A stretch of DNA of 64,000 nt from JAPPOI01 sp028818055. Lineage in GTDB: Bacteria > Pseudomonadota > Alphaproteobacteria > Rhodobacterales > Rhodobacteraceae. Under the pieces are notes generated by a model, which had not been told where the DNA came from, did not search any database, and saw nothing but the letters and a program-made list of their open reading frames with translations. The translations under genes were made by a program, and so were the position numbers. Where the stretch lies: the NCBI GenBank assembly GCA_965267405.1, contig OZ253954.1:2356001-2420000 (forward strand), read 5' to 3'. This document shows, piece by piece, positions 26,437-35,700 of the stretch (position 1 is its first letter; each line of letters begins with the position of its first letter).

Positions 26437-28754
26437 GCACGTGCTCTTTCGCGTTTCGGGTCAAAGAAAGGAATGTCGATTACAGTGCAGGGCAGGCGTT
26501 TCATTCGACCGTCCATCATGCCGACTTCCAACGCGGTGCCGTTTTTGCTGTGTTCTATGGCAAGCCTTGCCATCGCGATGCTGCATTCGAACTTTGGTGA
26601 TCTGGTCGCGGACGTGATCTCTCCGATCTGACGTTCGCCTTGGAAGACCGATGCGCCTTGCAGCGGCAAGTCCATACACTCGAATTTCAGCCCCTTCAAA
26701 ACGCGGCGTGGGTTTGCCGAGTTGCGCTCCAGCGCGGCCTTTCCGACGAAATCGGATTTCTTCAGGTCAACTGCGAAGCCCAAACCGGACTCGAATGCGT
26801 CGCTGCCAGGCGCGAACTCTGCACCGGCTGCGGCCAATCCGGCCTCAATACGTACGATATCAAGCGCAGCGTTTCCCATCGGGACAATGCCATGCGGTTT
26901 GCCTGCCTCGATCAGCGCGTCCCAGATTGCTTCTGCATCTCCGGAAGTACAAAAGATCTCGTAGCCAAGCTCCCCGGTGTACCCTGTTCGGGTAAGCATG
27001 AAAGGCGCGCCTTCTCGATCTTTGATGCGGGCGACAGTGGCCCCGAACCACTTCAGGTGGTCCAAGCTTGGAACATGCGGTTGGGTGAATGCCACTTCCC
27101 GGAGAAGATCGCGAGACTTGGGACCTTGAACGGCAAGGTTTACCAGTGATCGGCTCATATTGTGAATGCGAACGTTTAATCCTTCGTCCCGCGCAAGCGT
27201 TTTGAGGACTCGGGCGCTTTCCTCGGTCCCACAGCACCACCGGAAAAGATCGGGGCCAATCCGGAACAATGTTCCATCGTCGATGACAGCGCCGGTATCG
27301 TCACACATGAGCGCATATGTTCCGCGCCAGACGGCAAGTCTTGAGATGTCACGGGTTAGCGCACGCTGAAGTAGCTTTTCCGCGTCTGGCCCGACGATGT
27401 CATATTTGCGCAGGCCGCTCATATCTTGAATGGTCACGTTTTCGCGGCAGGCCCAGTATTCGCCAGTCGTGCCCGTTGCGGGGAAGGAAACAGGCGTCCA
27501 CAGGTCCCTTGCGGGCGCAAAATGCTGGGTCAAAACTGACGTTCTTGAATGGAATGCGCTTTCGCGGCTGATGGACATTGGCGCATCCTCCTTTTCGCGA
27601 TAAGCGACTGCGCGGCGAATTGGGGCGTCGGGGCGGTAGATGCGCACATGCACATCGGTTGGGTTCCAGCCATTGATCGGATCGACATCGTCAGGACAGG
27701 CTGTTGACACGCACACCAGATCATCAAGTGCTTGCATGGCAACATAATCGCCGGGACGGGAGTGACTTTCCTCGGTCAGAAGGTGATGGGTGTGCGGATC
27801 AATCCAGGTATTCCAAAAGAAATTGATGGCCGGCCAGGCATTCCGGCGTTCAACTCCGTATTGGGTTACTGCGTTTGATATGTTGTCTGAGCAGTTGACG
27901 TGCCCGGGAAATCCACGTTCTTCGTAGCCGCGCGCGGTGCAAGCCAACCCAAATGTATCGTGGCGACCGCAAGTATCTTGAATGACACGGAGCATGGGTC
28001 GTAATTCGCGGTCGAAGAACTTATCCAACAGTCCGGGTGACGGGTAACTTTGGCGCACCATTGATCGGGTGGCTGTACTGTCGATCATGAACTCTAAAGA
28101 CTGGTCGAGGCCTGCAGTACGAAATGACTGAAAATCCGAACACTGTTGTCCTTCAACATCTATGATTTGGACGATCTCGCCTTTGGCAACTTCGTACGCC
28201 TGTGCAGTGCCGCGTTTTATCGTGAATTCATCGCGGACGTCGGCCAAAGGCTCCGGCAAGTTGGCGCTGGATTGGTGCGCGCGCTGAACGGATACAACCG
28301 CTTCGCCCGGTATAACTCCGTCGACGAACGAACTTGTTTCGATCGGCAATACGATCCATGCGAAACCCCTGGCTTGGGCCTTCAAGATGACCGTGTCGTT
28401 CAAAGTGATGCTGGTGGACGTGAGATCGGAACTCGTGAGTCCGCGAGTGGTGGTCCAGCCGATCAACTCGTCGCTGTCGTATTCGTTGGCGCTTAACTGA
28501 GAGTCCGGCGCTAAATCGAGCAGGCTCAGTCCATCGGCACCTCGAGCGTCAATGACCGCCAGTTTGATTTTGGGTTGTCCACAATTTGACGAGAGAGAAA
28601 GAAGATCTCCTTCAAATAGCTCGAGCTTCAATGCGCCACGAGCCGTCAAAATGTAGTTCTCAACATCAGTTCTTTTTGGGAGTCCCGGAAATATTCGCGC
28701 AGGCGATGTCAGCCCGACGTTACTGAACTTTCGAATGACCCCATTGTCGTACAT
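26433..28754 (-). CDS. tdm: Probable TMAO demethylase (DUF1989-GcvT fusion)
   Basis: 773 residues. The first 170 residues are not assigned. About 175-390 is a DUF1989/urea-carboxylase-associated domain. It has D199 in QIIDVEGQQCSDF and metal-ligand-type cysteines at 262, 272, 288, 348 and 353 (DTCGRHD, GLACTARG, HVNCSDN, STACPDD). About 405-773 is an aminomethyltransferase (GcvT) domain that would bind tetrahydrofolate (TGYTGELGYEI; ALDIVRIEAGL). This architecture is that of Tdm, which splits TMAO to dimethylamine and formaldehyde. The start ATG 28754 lacks a clear ribosome site, so a later start is possible. First gene of the tdm-tmoVWX operon. Confidence 0.75.
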   Translation of the reverse strand: MYDNGVIRKFSNVGLTSPARIFPGLPKRTDVENYILTARGALKLELFEGDLLSLSSNCGQPKIKLAVIDARGADGLSLLDLAPDSQLSANEYDSDELIGWTTTRGLTSSDLTSTSITLNDTVILKAQARGFAWIVLPIETSSFVDGVIPGEAVVSVQRAHQSSANLPEPLADVRDEFTIKRGTAQAYEVAKGEIVQIIDVEGQQCSDFQSFRTAGLDQSLEFMIDSTATRSMVRQSYPSPGLLDKFFDRELRPMLRVIQDTCGRHDTFGLACTARGYEERGFPGHVNCSDNISNAVTQYGVERRNAWPAINFFWNTWIDPHTHHLLTEESHSRPGDYVAMQALDDLVCVSTACPDDVDPINGWNPTDVHVRIYRPDAPIRRAVAYREKEDAPMSISRESAFHSRTSVLTQHFAPARDLWTPVSFPATGTTGEYWACRENVTIQDMSGLRKYDIVGPDAEKLLQRALTRDISRLAVWRGTYALMCDDTGAVIDDGTLFRIGPDLFRWCCGTEESARVLKTLARDEGLNVRIHNMSRSLVNLAVQGPKSRDLLREVAFTQPHVPSLDHLKWFGATVARIKDREGAPFMLTRTGYTGELGYEIFCTSGDAEAIWDALIEAGKPHGIVPMGNAALDIVRIEAGLAAAGAEFAPGSDAFESGLGFAVDLKKSDFVGKAALERNSANPRRVLKGLKFECMDLPLQGASVFQGERQIGEITSATRSPKFECSIAMARLAIEHSKNGTALEVGMMDGRMKRLPCTVIDIPFFDPKRERARA

Positions 28755-28771
28755 TGGTGTTTGGCAGCCCT

Positions 28772-28807
28772 ATGTAACTAGTTACATGATGAGTGAAACT
28801 AGTTACA
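28772..28807. promoter_or_regulatory. Pair of palindromic operators, LacI type
   Basis: The perfect 16-bp palindrome ATGTAACTAGTTACAT (28772-28787) and the near-copy TGAAACTAGTTACA (28794-28807) have CTAG centres 21 bp apart, two helical turns. They lie between divergent tdm and the LacI-type gene, 18 bases upstream of the tdm start. Binding by the adjacent LacI-family protein is inferred. Confidence 0.75.
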
Positions 28808-28861
28808 TGAGTCAAGTTCAGCTTGTAAGCTGTTGGCTAAAGAGCAAGATTGCGGACACTG

Positions 28862-29869
28862 ATGAGCGACAAGGCCCGGAAAAATCGATACAATTTGCGC
28901 GACGTTGCGAGCCACGCGGGCGTATCAGTTGCGACGGTCAGCCGTGTTCTGAATGCGTCTAGCCAAGTTTCCCCTGCGACTCGAGATCGAGTCACCGCCG
29001 CAATGACCGAATTGCGCTTTGTTCCGTCTGCGGCCGCACGAGCAATAAATAGTGGCAGAACACGCATGGTGGCTGCGCTTTTGCCCACATTGGACAACTC
29101 GATTTACTCGCGCGTTGTGGACGGGTTGGAGAACAGGTTAGCCGATTTCGGTTTGTCGTTAATCGTTGCTCAAACATGGGATGATCAGAACACCGAATTT
29201 GAACGTGCCAAGGAACTCATCAATATCGGTGCCGAAGGTTTCATAGTCGCGGGCATAACGCACAGCGAAGATTTCCTTGAGCTCATGGAACACATACAGA
29301 TGCCAGTTGTGGCCATTTCATACTTTGCGCCGGACAACAAAATCCCAACCGTTGGGTATGATAACTGGGAAGCGGCGATCACCGCGGCCCAGCATTTGCA
29401 TGAACTCGGCCACAGGAAAGTGGCCGCAGTACACGGTCATCTTGAGAACAATGACCGCACGCGCCGGCGTCGCGAAGCTCTGGAAAACTCTGGCTTGCCC
29501 ATCGATTTTGAATTCGTCCAAGTTGAGATTTCCGTCGCGGGCGGTTGCGAAGCTGCCCGACGGGTTTTGGCGGAACACAACGATATTACAGGAGTGATCT
29601 GTTTTTCAGATGTTCTCGCAATTGGCGCAATGAACGAGTTTCAGCGAAACGGTTTAGCCATTCCTGACGATATCTCAGTGATGGGTATCGAGGATCTGAA
29701 AAGTTCGAAATTCGCATATCCGTCTCTGACCAGCGTCCGTCTTCACGTTCAAGAAATGGGAGAGAAGGCAGCAGAGGCAATTGCGATTTGGCTGGATGAG
29801 CAGAAACGACCGGATCCAGTGAAACTCGGGATTGAACTGAACAAGCGTGAGTCAACGAGCAAAGCTTAA
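28862..29869 (+). CDS. LacI-family transcriptional regulator
   Basis: 335 residues from the ATG at 28862. The HTH YNLRDVASHAGVSVATVSRV is followed by LNAS and the hinge helix SAAARAIN. The periplasmic-binding-like core (MVAALLPTLDNSIYSRVVDG to the C-terminus) is full length. It diverges from the tdm operon across two palindromic operators and is followed after 114 bases by the same-strand ltnD-otn operon, where no copy of the operator is visible. It may therefore control tdm-tmo, the otn genes, or both. LacI members usually bind sugars, which slightly favours the otn connection. Confidence 0.9.
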   Translation: MSDKARKNRYNLRDVASHAGVSVATVSRVLNASSQVSPATRDRVTAAMTELRFVPSAAARAINSGRTRMVAALLPTLDNSIYSRVVDGLENRLADFGLSLIVAQTWDDQNTEFERAKELINIGAEGFIVAGITHSEDFLELMEHIQMPVVAISYFAPDNKIPTVGYDNWEAAITAAQHLHELGHRKVAAVHGHLENNDRTRRRREALENSGLPIDFEFVQVEISVAGGCEAARRVLAEHNDITGVICFSDVLAIGAMNEFQRNGLAIPDDISVMGIEDLKSSKFAYPSLTSVRLHVQEMGEKAAEAIAIWLDEQKRPDPVKLGIELNKRESTSKA

Positions 29870-29983
29870 CGTCGAATGTCAGGCCTGCTCGATATCGAAT
29901 GAGTTTGATTGCCCCCGCGTTTCCGTGTCTAACCACTGTTATCGCTAAAATGATCAATACCAAAAATCGGGAGCACTGAGAAA

Positions 29984-30886
29984 GTGTCAGAAAATCAATC
30001 CGTTGCTGTCTTTGGGTTGGGGGCCATGGGATATGGCATTGCTCAGTCGTGTTTGCGTGCCGGACATGAAACTCTTGGTCTTGATGTCGTTGCCGCGCAA
30101 GTCGACAAGTTTAAAGCGGATGGTGGGTCGGCAAAAAATATCGATGAGGTGGCGGAACAACTTGATACGGTGGTTGTCGTCGTGTTGACCGCCGAGCAAA
30201 CCGAAGCTGTACTTTTCGGCGAGAATGGGATCGTACCGTTGATGCGTGCGGGAGGCGCCGTGGTTTCCTGCGCGACTGTGCCTCCGGATTTTGCCCGAGA
30301 CATGGAGAAGCGATGTCGCGATCACGGTGTACATTATCTTGATGCTCCGATATCCGGTGGCGCGGCGAAAGCGGCATTGGGGCAGCTTTCGGTCATGGCA
30401 TCCGGATCAGAGCAAGCTTTCGAGAAGGCACGGCCAGTTCTCGATGCGATGGCAGAGACCGTTTTCGAACTTGGAGACTCTGCTGGAAGTGGCTCCGCAA
30501 TGAAGGCTGTAAACCAGCTTTTGGCGGGGGTTCACATTGCCACGATGGCTGAAGCTTTAACATTTGGAATGACGCAAGGCGTTCAACCGGATCAGTTCCT
30601 TGATGTCATCAGCAAGTGTGCCGGAACGTCATGGATACTGGAAAATCGTGCGCCGCATATTGCCGAGGGAGATTACACGCCGCTGAGCCAGATTAACATT
30701 TGGCCAAAAGACTTAGGCATCGTTCTCGACACGGCAAAGTCTGCAGGCTTTAGTGCGCCCATCACGGCTGCGGCCTTACAGCAATACATGGTCGCTGTCG
30801 GAATGGGGCTTGGAAGAGAAGACGACGCAGCGATCGCGAAAGTCTATGCCAGAAATGTCGGCCTTACTTTGCCGGGAGAGGAATAA
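29984..30886 (+). CDS. ltnD: L-threonate dehydrogenase
   Basis: 300 residues, beta-hydroxyacid dehydrogenase family. The N-terminal VFGLGAMGYGIAQSCLRAG is a Rossmann motif, LDAPISGGAAKAALGQL is the substrate loop and GSGSAMKAVNQLL holds the catalytic-type lysine. The start is GTG at 29984. By family and context it oxidises L-threonate (C2) to 2-oxo-tetronate with NAD. It is directly followed by otnK, otnC and otnI homologues, which is the known operon for four-carbon acid sugars. Confidence 0.88.
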   Translation: MSENQSVAVFGLGAMGYGIAQSCLRAGHETLGLDVVAAQVDKFKADGGSAKNIDEVAEQLDTVVVVVLTAEQTEAVLFGENGIVPLMRAGGAVVSCATVPPDFARDMEKRCRDHGVHYLDAPISGGAAKAALGQLSVMASGSEQAFEKARPVLDAMAETVFELGDSAGSGSAMKAVNQLLAGVHIATMAEALTFGMTQGVQPDQFLDVISKCAGTSWILENRAPHIAEGDYTPLSQINIWPKDLGIVLDTAKSAGFSAPITAAALQQYMVAVGMGLGREDDAAIAKVYARNVGLTLPGEE

Positions 30887-32119
30887 ATGCTGCTGGGATG
30901 TATTGGGGACGATTTCACTGGTTCGAGCGACCTGGCGAACACTTTGGCTAAACAGGGCATGAGAACGGTTCAGTATACCGGAGTGCCGTCAGTTGACGCC
31001 GGACCGGAAGTTCAAGCAGGGGTGATCGCATTAAAGTCCCGTTCAATTGATGCAGCGGACGCGGTCTCGCAATCGCTGGCTGCTTTGGAATGGTTAAAGG
31101 CTCAAGGCTGCACTCAGTTTTTCTTCAAGTACTGCTCGACATTTGACAGCACGGCCGAAGGAAACATCGGTCCCGTTGCCGATGCTCTGGCTGACGCACT
31201 TGATGCGGAAACGGTAATCATATGCCCGGCATTTCCCGGCACAGGTCGCTCTCTTTATCAGGGGCATCTGTTTGTGAATGACAAGCTCCTGAACGAAAGC
31301 GGGATGCAAAATCATCCTCTCACGCCCATGACCGATCCCGATATCCGCAGGTGGATGTCGATCCAATCGCGCTATGCTGTGGGGCACGTGGGAGCCGAAA
31401 ATGTCTTTCAAGGCGCTGAAGCGATAATAGCAGAGCTGAAAGCGGAAACCGAAATGGGTAACCGCCACATTGTTGTTGATGCAATTCGCGACGAGGACCT
31501 CATGGAAATTGGCGCGGCATCCAAAGACCTGTCTTTGGTAACCGGGGGGTCCGGGGTTGCGCTTGGTTTGCCCGGAAACTTTGGTTGTATACCTGGTGAA
31601 GTTGATTGGAAGGCGCAGGGCGGAAGGGCCGTCGCGCTTTCTGGTTCTTGCTCGATCGCAACACGTGCGCAAGTGGAACGGCATAAGTCCCAGAACCAAG
31701 CCCTTGAAATTGTTGCTGAAGACGTGATTGAAGGCCGCCAGACTTCAGAAAAAACTGCGGATTGGCTGCTGCAACAAGATGGACTGCCACTGGCATATTC
31801 GTCAGCTGATCCGGAGGTCGTGAAGGGTGTTCAAGAAAAGTTCGGCCGGGAAACCGCGGCCTCTGCTCTCGAAGAGTTTTTTGCGGATGTCGCCAGAAAA
31901 GTCGTGAGCGGCGGTGTGACCAGACTGATTACGGCTGGGGGTGAGACTTCGGGCGCCGTCGTCGAAGGTTTGGAACTTGGTACGCTCGAGATCGGGCCAG
32001 AGATTGACCCGGGAGTACCGGCTCTCAGAGCGCGCGAAAACCTTGTGGTTGCATTGAAGTCAGGAAACTTCGGGGCGGAAGACTTTTTCGAGAAAGCGGA
32101 CAGGGTGCTCGCAGGATGA
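30887..32119 (+). CDS. otnK: 3-oxo-tetronate kinase (DUF1537 family)
   Basis: 410 residues with both DUF1537 halves. The N-terminal GCIGDDFTGSSDLANTLAKQG is the acid-sugar kinase signature. FFKYCSTFDSTAEGNIG sits in the substrate domain, and the nucleotide domain has LSGSCSIATRAQVE and LITAGGETSGAV. It phosphorylates 3-oxo-tetronate at C4. The ATG follows the ltnD stop with no gap and the stop overlaps otnC by 4 bases, so the genes are translationally coupled. Confidence 0.93.
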   Translation: MLLGCIGDDFTGSSDLANTLAKQGMRTVQYTGVPSVDAGPEVQAGVIALKSRSIDAADAVSQSLAALEWLKAQGCTQFFFKYCSTFDSTAEGNIGPVADALADALDAETVIICPAFPGTGRSLYQGHLFVNDKLLNESGMQNHPLTPMTDPDIRRWMSIQSRYAVGHVGAENVFQGAEAIIAELKAETEMGNRHIVVDAIRDEDLMEIGAASKDLSLVTGGSGVALGLPGNFGCIPGEVDWKAQGGRAVALSGSCSIATRAQVERHKSQNQALEIVAEDVIEGRQTSEKTADWLLQQDGLPLAYSSADPEVVKGVQEKFGRETAASALEEFFADVARKVVSGGVTRLITAGGETSGAVVEGLELGTLEIGPEIDPGVPALRARENLVVALKSGNFGAEDFFEKADRVLAG

Positions 32120-32763
32120 TTGAAACCAAATTGCGCGAAGACATCTGTTTGTTGGCCAAATCTCTGTTCGACAGGGGCCTTACGCATGGAAGCACGGGAA
32201 ACATATCGGCGCGCACTGAAGATGGTGGCCTGCTAGTGTCCCCAACTGGAACAAGTTTCGGACGGCTGGATCCCGGCAGGTTAAGCCGGTTCGACGAGAA
32301 GGGTGTTCTGATCGATGGCGATCCGCCAACGAAAGAGATGCCACTACACGCCACCTTCTATGAAACGCGCAGCACTGCGGGGGCGGTGGTGCATCTGCAT
32401 TCGTGCCACTCTGTCGCGCTATCGATGCTGCCCGATACGAATGAAGACGACTTCCTGCCGCCCTTCACTCCGTACGCGATTATGAAACTGGGCAAAGTAA
32501 AACTTCTTCCTTTCTTCTTGCCCGGTGACCCAGCGATGGGTGACGCGGTTCGAGGTCTTGCGGGGAAACGCTCAGCCGTCATGTTGGCGCATCACGGCCC
32601 GGTCGTGGCTGGGCGCGACGTGGAGGCAGCCTGCAACGCCGTCGAAGAGTTGGAAGAAACTGCGCGTCTTGCGCTTATGTTGCGTGGGATGCCGGCACGC
32701 ACGTTGGACGCCGATCAAGTGCATTCGGTGGTCACGAAATTCGATATCGAGTGGGACAGTTGA
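32116..32763 (+). CDS. otnC: 3-oxo-tetronate 4-phosphate decarboxylase (class II aldolase)
   Basis: 215 residues. Class II aldolase/adducin fold with the phosphate-binding region THGSTGNISAR and the metal site histidines in VVHLHSCHSVALS plus MLAHHGPVVAG. Glu of the ETRSTAG loop is a likely catalytic residue. In this pathway it decarboxylates the kinase product to dihydroxyacetone phosphate and CO2. Overlaps both neighbours. Confidence 0.88.
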   Translation: MIETKLREDICLLAKSLFDRGLTHGSTGNISARTEDGGLLVSPTGTSFGRLDPGRLSRFDEKGVLIDGDPPTKEMPLHATFYETRSTAGAVVHLHSCHSVALSMLPDTNEDDFLPPFTPYAIMKLGKVKLLPFFLPGDPAMGDAVRGLAGKRSAVMLAHHGPVVAGRDVEAACNAVEELEETARLALMLRGMPARTLDADQVHSVVTKFDIEWDS

Positions 32764-33512
32764 GGATTTCCGCCAACCTAGGATTTCTTTGGTCGGACAG
32801 ACCCTTACCCGAGGCAATCCGCGCGGCCGGGCGGGCAGGATTTGACGCTGTTGAATGCCACTGGCCCTATGAGGTTGCGCCTGCGCTAGTCCGAGACGCC
32901 TTAGAAGAAACCGGTCTGCCGATGTTGGGACTGAACACCATACGAGGTGAGGAGGGCCAAAATGGGCTTTGCGCGCTGCCGGGTCGGGAAGCGGATGCAA
33001 AGGCGTCAATCGATGACGCAATAGACTACGCCAATTCAGTTGACGCGGGCGGCATACATGTAATGGCCGGTTTCTCAGATGGCGCGGAGGCCCATCAAAC
33101 CTTCGTAGAGAACTTGAAGTATGCGGCTGGTGCTACCGACCGCATGATCTTGATCGAACCACTCAATCGACATGATGCACCGGGATATTTCTTGAAGACG
33201 ACGGATCAGGCGAGATCGATTATCGAAGAAGTATCGGCGCCAAACATAAAGCTGATGTTTGATTGTTATCACGTCGGGCGAACCGAAGGAGATGTCGTAA
33301 CCCGGCTTAAAGATCTGCTCGGTGTCGTGGGTCATATACAATTTGCCTCTGTCCCGGACCGTGGGGCACCGGATCATGGCGAGTTGAATTACGATGCGAT
33401 CTTTCGATCGATTTCCGAGATTGGCTGGTCCAGACCAATTGGCGCCGAGTACAAACCGGGCGGAACTACCGAGAAAACTTTAGACTGGTTGTCAAAAGCC
33501 AAAAGGTTTTAA
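32751..33512 (+). CDS. otnI: 2-oxo-tetronate isomerase (Hyi-like TIM barrel)
   Basis: 253 residues as drawn from GTG 32751. A TTG at 32760 gives MRISANLGFLW, the more usual family N-terminus, so the start is uncertain by 3 codons. A xylose-isomerase-like TIM barrel is shown by LIEPLNRHDAPGYFL, LMFDCYHVGRTEGD, HIQFASVPDRGAPDHGELNY and GAEYKPGG, which supply the metal and Glu residues. It converts 2-oxo- to 3-oxo-tetronate between LtnD and OtnK. Ends 4 bases before the stop of convergent tcuA-like gene. Confidence 0.87.
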   Translation: MGQLRISANLGFLWSDRPLPEAIRAAGRAGFDAVECHWPYEVAPALVRDALEETGLPMLGLNTIRGEEGQNGLCALPGREADAKASIDDAIDYANSVDAGGIHVMAGFSDGAEAHQTFVENLKYAAGATDRMILIEPLNRHDAPGYFLKTTDQARSIIEEVSAPNIKLMFDCYHVGRTEGDVVTRLKDLLGVVGHIQFASVPDRGAPDHGELNYDAIFRSISEIGWSRPIGAEYKPGGTTEKTLDWLSKAKRF

Positions 33513-33516
33513 GGCG

Positions 33517-34989
33517 TTACGCAGTCGCGGCGCCGCGTCCGGCCCGTCGGCCAAATACCACTCCCGATGTCAGGCCTGATCCGCCTGGGTACCCTGAGTG
33601 GAAAACACCACCGACCAACTCACCACAAGCGAACAGCCCTTCGATTGGTTGGTCATCTTGCTTCAAGACACAGCCATTTTCGTCGACCTTTAGACCTCCA
33701 TACGTGAATGTAATGCCGCCAGTAACAGGGTATGCGCGGAACGGTGGCGTATCGATGGTCTGCGCCCAATTGGACTTCGCCAGCGCAAGCCCTTTAGTTG
33801 ACTTGCCGTCGAGTTTTGTGGGGTCGAATGCCGTGTTCTGGTCTACCGATTGGTTGTACGCCCGAAGTGTTTCGCGCGCGGCCGATTGATCGACGCCGTC
33901 AAGCTTCCCGATCAAATCTTCCAAGGTGTCGGCTTCGACGAAGCTCGCGTCGTGGAAAGTGTATTCGCCGTATAGTAGGTCAAAGACTTTGGCATCGAAA
34001 ATTTGCCAGGCGAAATGATCAGGTTGTTTCAGAACGGCACGACCGAATTGGGCATATGTGTAGTTTCGGAAGTTAATGCCTTCGTCGACGAACCTTTCCC
34101 CGTTGGCATTCAGCATGACACCAAGGAAGTAGCAGATCTTTCGATAGTTTTTCCGTTCCTTTGGAGGCAAATCGAGATTGCCGAAGTTCTTCATGTGAAG
34201 GTCCATGGGCGTGGCGTGACATCCGTTAAAATGCCCGTATTCGCGCGCGCCCAAGTCATAGGCCATGCGCAATCCATCTCCTGTGTTGTGCGGTGTTCCT
34301 CTTACTTTTGCTGCAGACCAATCATCGCCAAAATGCTCTTTGCGCATGTCTTCGCTTGCTTCGAAACCGCCGCATGCCAAAACAACCGAGTCAGCGTGAA
34401 ACTGATCTTCTCCGACTTGAACGCCAGCAACGCGACCATTCTCGGTGATCAGTCCTGTGACGCCAGCATTGTAACGGACTTCGCCGCCTAGGTTTTCAAA
34501 GGCTGCCAATTCCATATTGAACAGCCCAACGCCTTCGTTTTTCGCTGCCAGTGTGAGGCCGCCCCAAAACACATAGCGATCGTCCTTTTTGAAGCTTTGC
34601 CGCTCGTAGATGGGTTCATACGTCACGCCATGACCAGCTAACCACCGCAAGGCGTCATAGGATTCACCAACTAGTGCCTTTTGTTCGATCGACAGAGGAT
34701 TGCCGTCGTTGAAGTTCTCAAGATCGCTGGCGAATTTGTTTTCTGGATATTGGCCGAAGTCGGTGAAGGGAACTCGCGGATCATCGGGGTTTGACAGCAG
34801 TGGAAGAAGGTCTTCGTCTTTTTCATAGGCGAAACGCATCGCTCCTGCTGTGTACTTTGTGTTTCCGCCGGCGAGCTGCTTGTCGGCCTTTTCCAACATC
34901 AACACGTCGGCGCCACTTTCCAACGCTGCGATCCCTGCAGACATCGCGGCATTTCCTGATCCGACAACAATGACTCGACGGTTTGACAT
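33517..34989 (-). CDS. tcuA: FAD-dependent tricarballylate dehydrogenase-like protein
   Basis: 490 residues from ATG 34989, preceded by AAGGAG at 7 bases. A dinucleotide fold VIVVGSGNAAMSAGIAALESG opens the protein; GGNTKYTAGAMRFAYE is characteristic of TcuA-type flavoproteins within the succinate dehydrogenase/fumarate reductase family. The C-terminal FAD segment reads GLFACGELVGGVFHSGYPGGSGL. TcuA oxidises tricarballylate to cis-aconitate. Its usual electron-transfer partner TcuB is not in the window. A palindromic operator lies upstream, shared with the divergent GntR gene. Confidence 0.82.
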   Translation of the reverse strand: MSNRRVIVVGSGNAAMSAGIAALESGADVLMLEKADKQLAGGNTKYTAGAMRFAYEKDEDLLPLLSNPDDPRVPFTDFGQYPENKFASDLENFNDGNPLSIEQKALVGESYDALRWLAGHGVTYEPIYERQSFKKDDRYVFWGGLTLAAKNEGVGLFNMELAAFENLGGEVRYNAGVTGLITENGRVAGVQVGEDQFHADSVVLACGGFEASEDMRKEHFGDDWSAAKVRGTPHNTGDGLRMAYDLGAREYGHFNGCHATPMDLHMKNFGNLDLPPKERKNYRKICYFLGVMLNANGERFVDEGINFRNYTYAQFGRAVLKQPDHFAWQIFDAKVFDLLYGEYTFHDASFVEADTLEDLIGKLDGVDQSAARETLRAYNQSVDQNTAFDPTKLDGKSTKGLALAKSNWAQTIDTPPFRAYPVTGGITFTYGGLKVDENGCVLKQDDQPIEGLFACGELVGGVFHSGYPGGSGLTSGVVFGRRAGRGAATA

Positions 34990-35010
34990 TTTGATTCTCC
35001 TTGCTGGCGT

Positions 35011-35034
35011 TTTTGTATCCAATCGGATACAAAA
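35011..35034. promoter_or_regulatory. Palindromic GntR operator 1
   Basis: Perfect 10-bp arms TTTTGTATCC (35011-35020) and GGATACAAAA (35025-35034) enclose AATC. It lies between the divergent tcuA-like and GntR genes, 22 bases upstream of the former. The core TGTATCC-N4-GGATACA matches a second site at 36971-36988. Confidence 0.82.
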
Positions 35035-35064
35035 TACAAGAAGAGTCGCTTAAGGATTGCCAAA

Positions 35065-35700
35065 TTGTCAGAAAAATCATCAGGAACAATGGCTTATGAC
35101 AAGCTGATGGCGTCAATCCGTACTGGCGTCTACCGTCCTGGTGACCGATTGCGGGAAGAGGAAGTGGGTGATCGGCTGAAGATTTCCCGCACACCCGTCC
35201 GCGAAGCTCTCCGTCGTCTTGAAGCGGAAGGCGTGGTGGAGCACCGCCCTAGGCAAGGAGCCGTGGTCCGCCAACTTAACCATGCCGAGGTCGTCGAGCT
35301 GTACGAGATGCGAGTTGTTCTCGAGCGGACAGCAGCGGAACTGGCCGCCAAGCACGGCACGGAAGCCGAGTTCGACACGCTTGACGACTTGAACCAGCAG
35401 ATTGCTGAGGAACGTGAAAACCCAGCCAAGGCCGCTGCAATAAATCAGGACTTTCACCAAGGCCTGTATCTTGCCTGTCGAAATCGATTTCTGCTTGAAG
35501 CTGCTCGGTCGCTTAACAACTCGTTGCTTCTCTTGGGGCCGACAACGTTCACCGACGAAGTTCGGATTGATGATGTCGTCCGCCAACATCAGACGATTAT
35601 TTCAGCGCTGCAAATGGGTGATGCAGAAGGAGCAGGCGCCGCCGCCGAGTTCCATTTGAACGCCTCATTGAGGCAACGATTAAAGGCGCTGGCAAAGTGA
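35065..35700 (+). CDS. GntR-family (FCD) transcriptional regulator
   Basis: 211 residues from TTG 35065 with AAGGA 9 bases upstream; ATG 35089 is the alternative. N-terminal winged HTH (GVYRPGDRLREEEVGDRL, ISRTPVREALRRLEAEGVVE) and a C-terminal FCD helical domain (MRVVLERTAAELAAKHG, INQDFHQGLYLACRN with the metal-type Asp and His). Probably controls the tricarboxylate genes, with an organic acid as effector. Operators at 35011 and 36971 share its likely recognition sequence. The stop overlaps the next gene (ATGA). Confidence 0.88.
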   Translation: MSEKSSGTMAYDKLMASIRTGVYRPGDRLREEEVGDRLKISRTPVREALRRLEAEGVVEHRPRQGAVVRQLNHAEVVELYEMRVVLERTAAELAAKHGTEAEFDTLDDLNQQIAEERENPAKAAAINQDFHQGLYLACRNRFLLEAARSLNNSLLLLGPTTFTDEVRIDDVVRQHQTIISALQMGDAEGAGAAAEFHLNASLRQRLKALAK

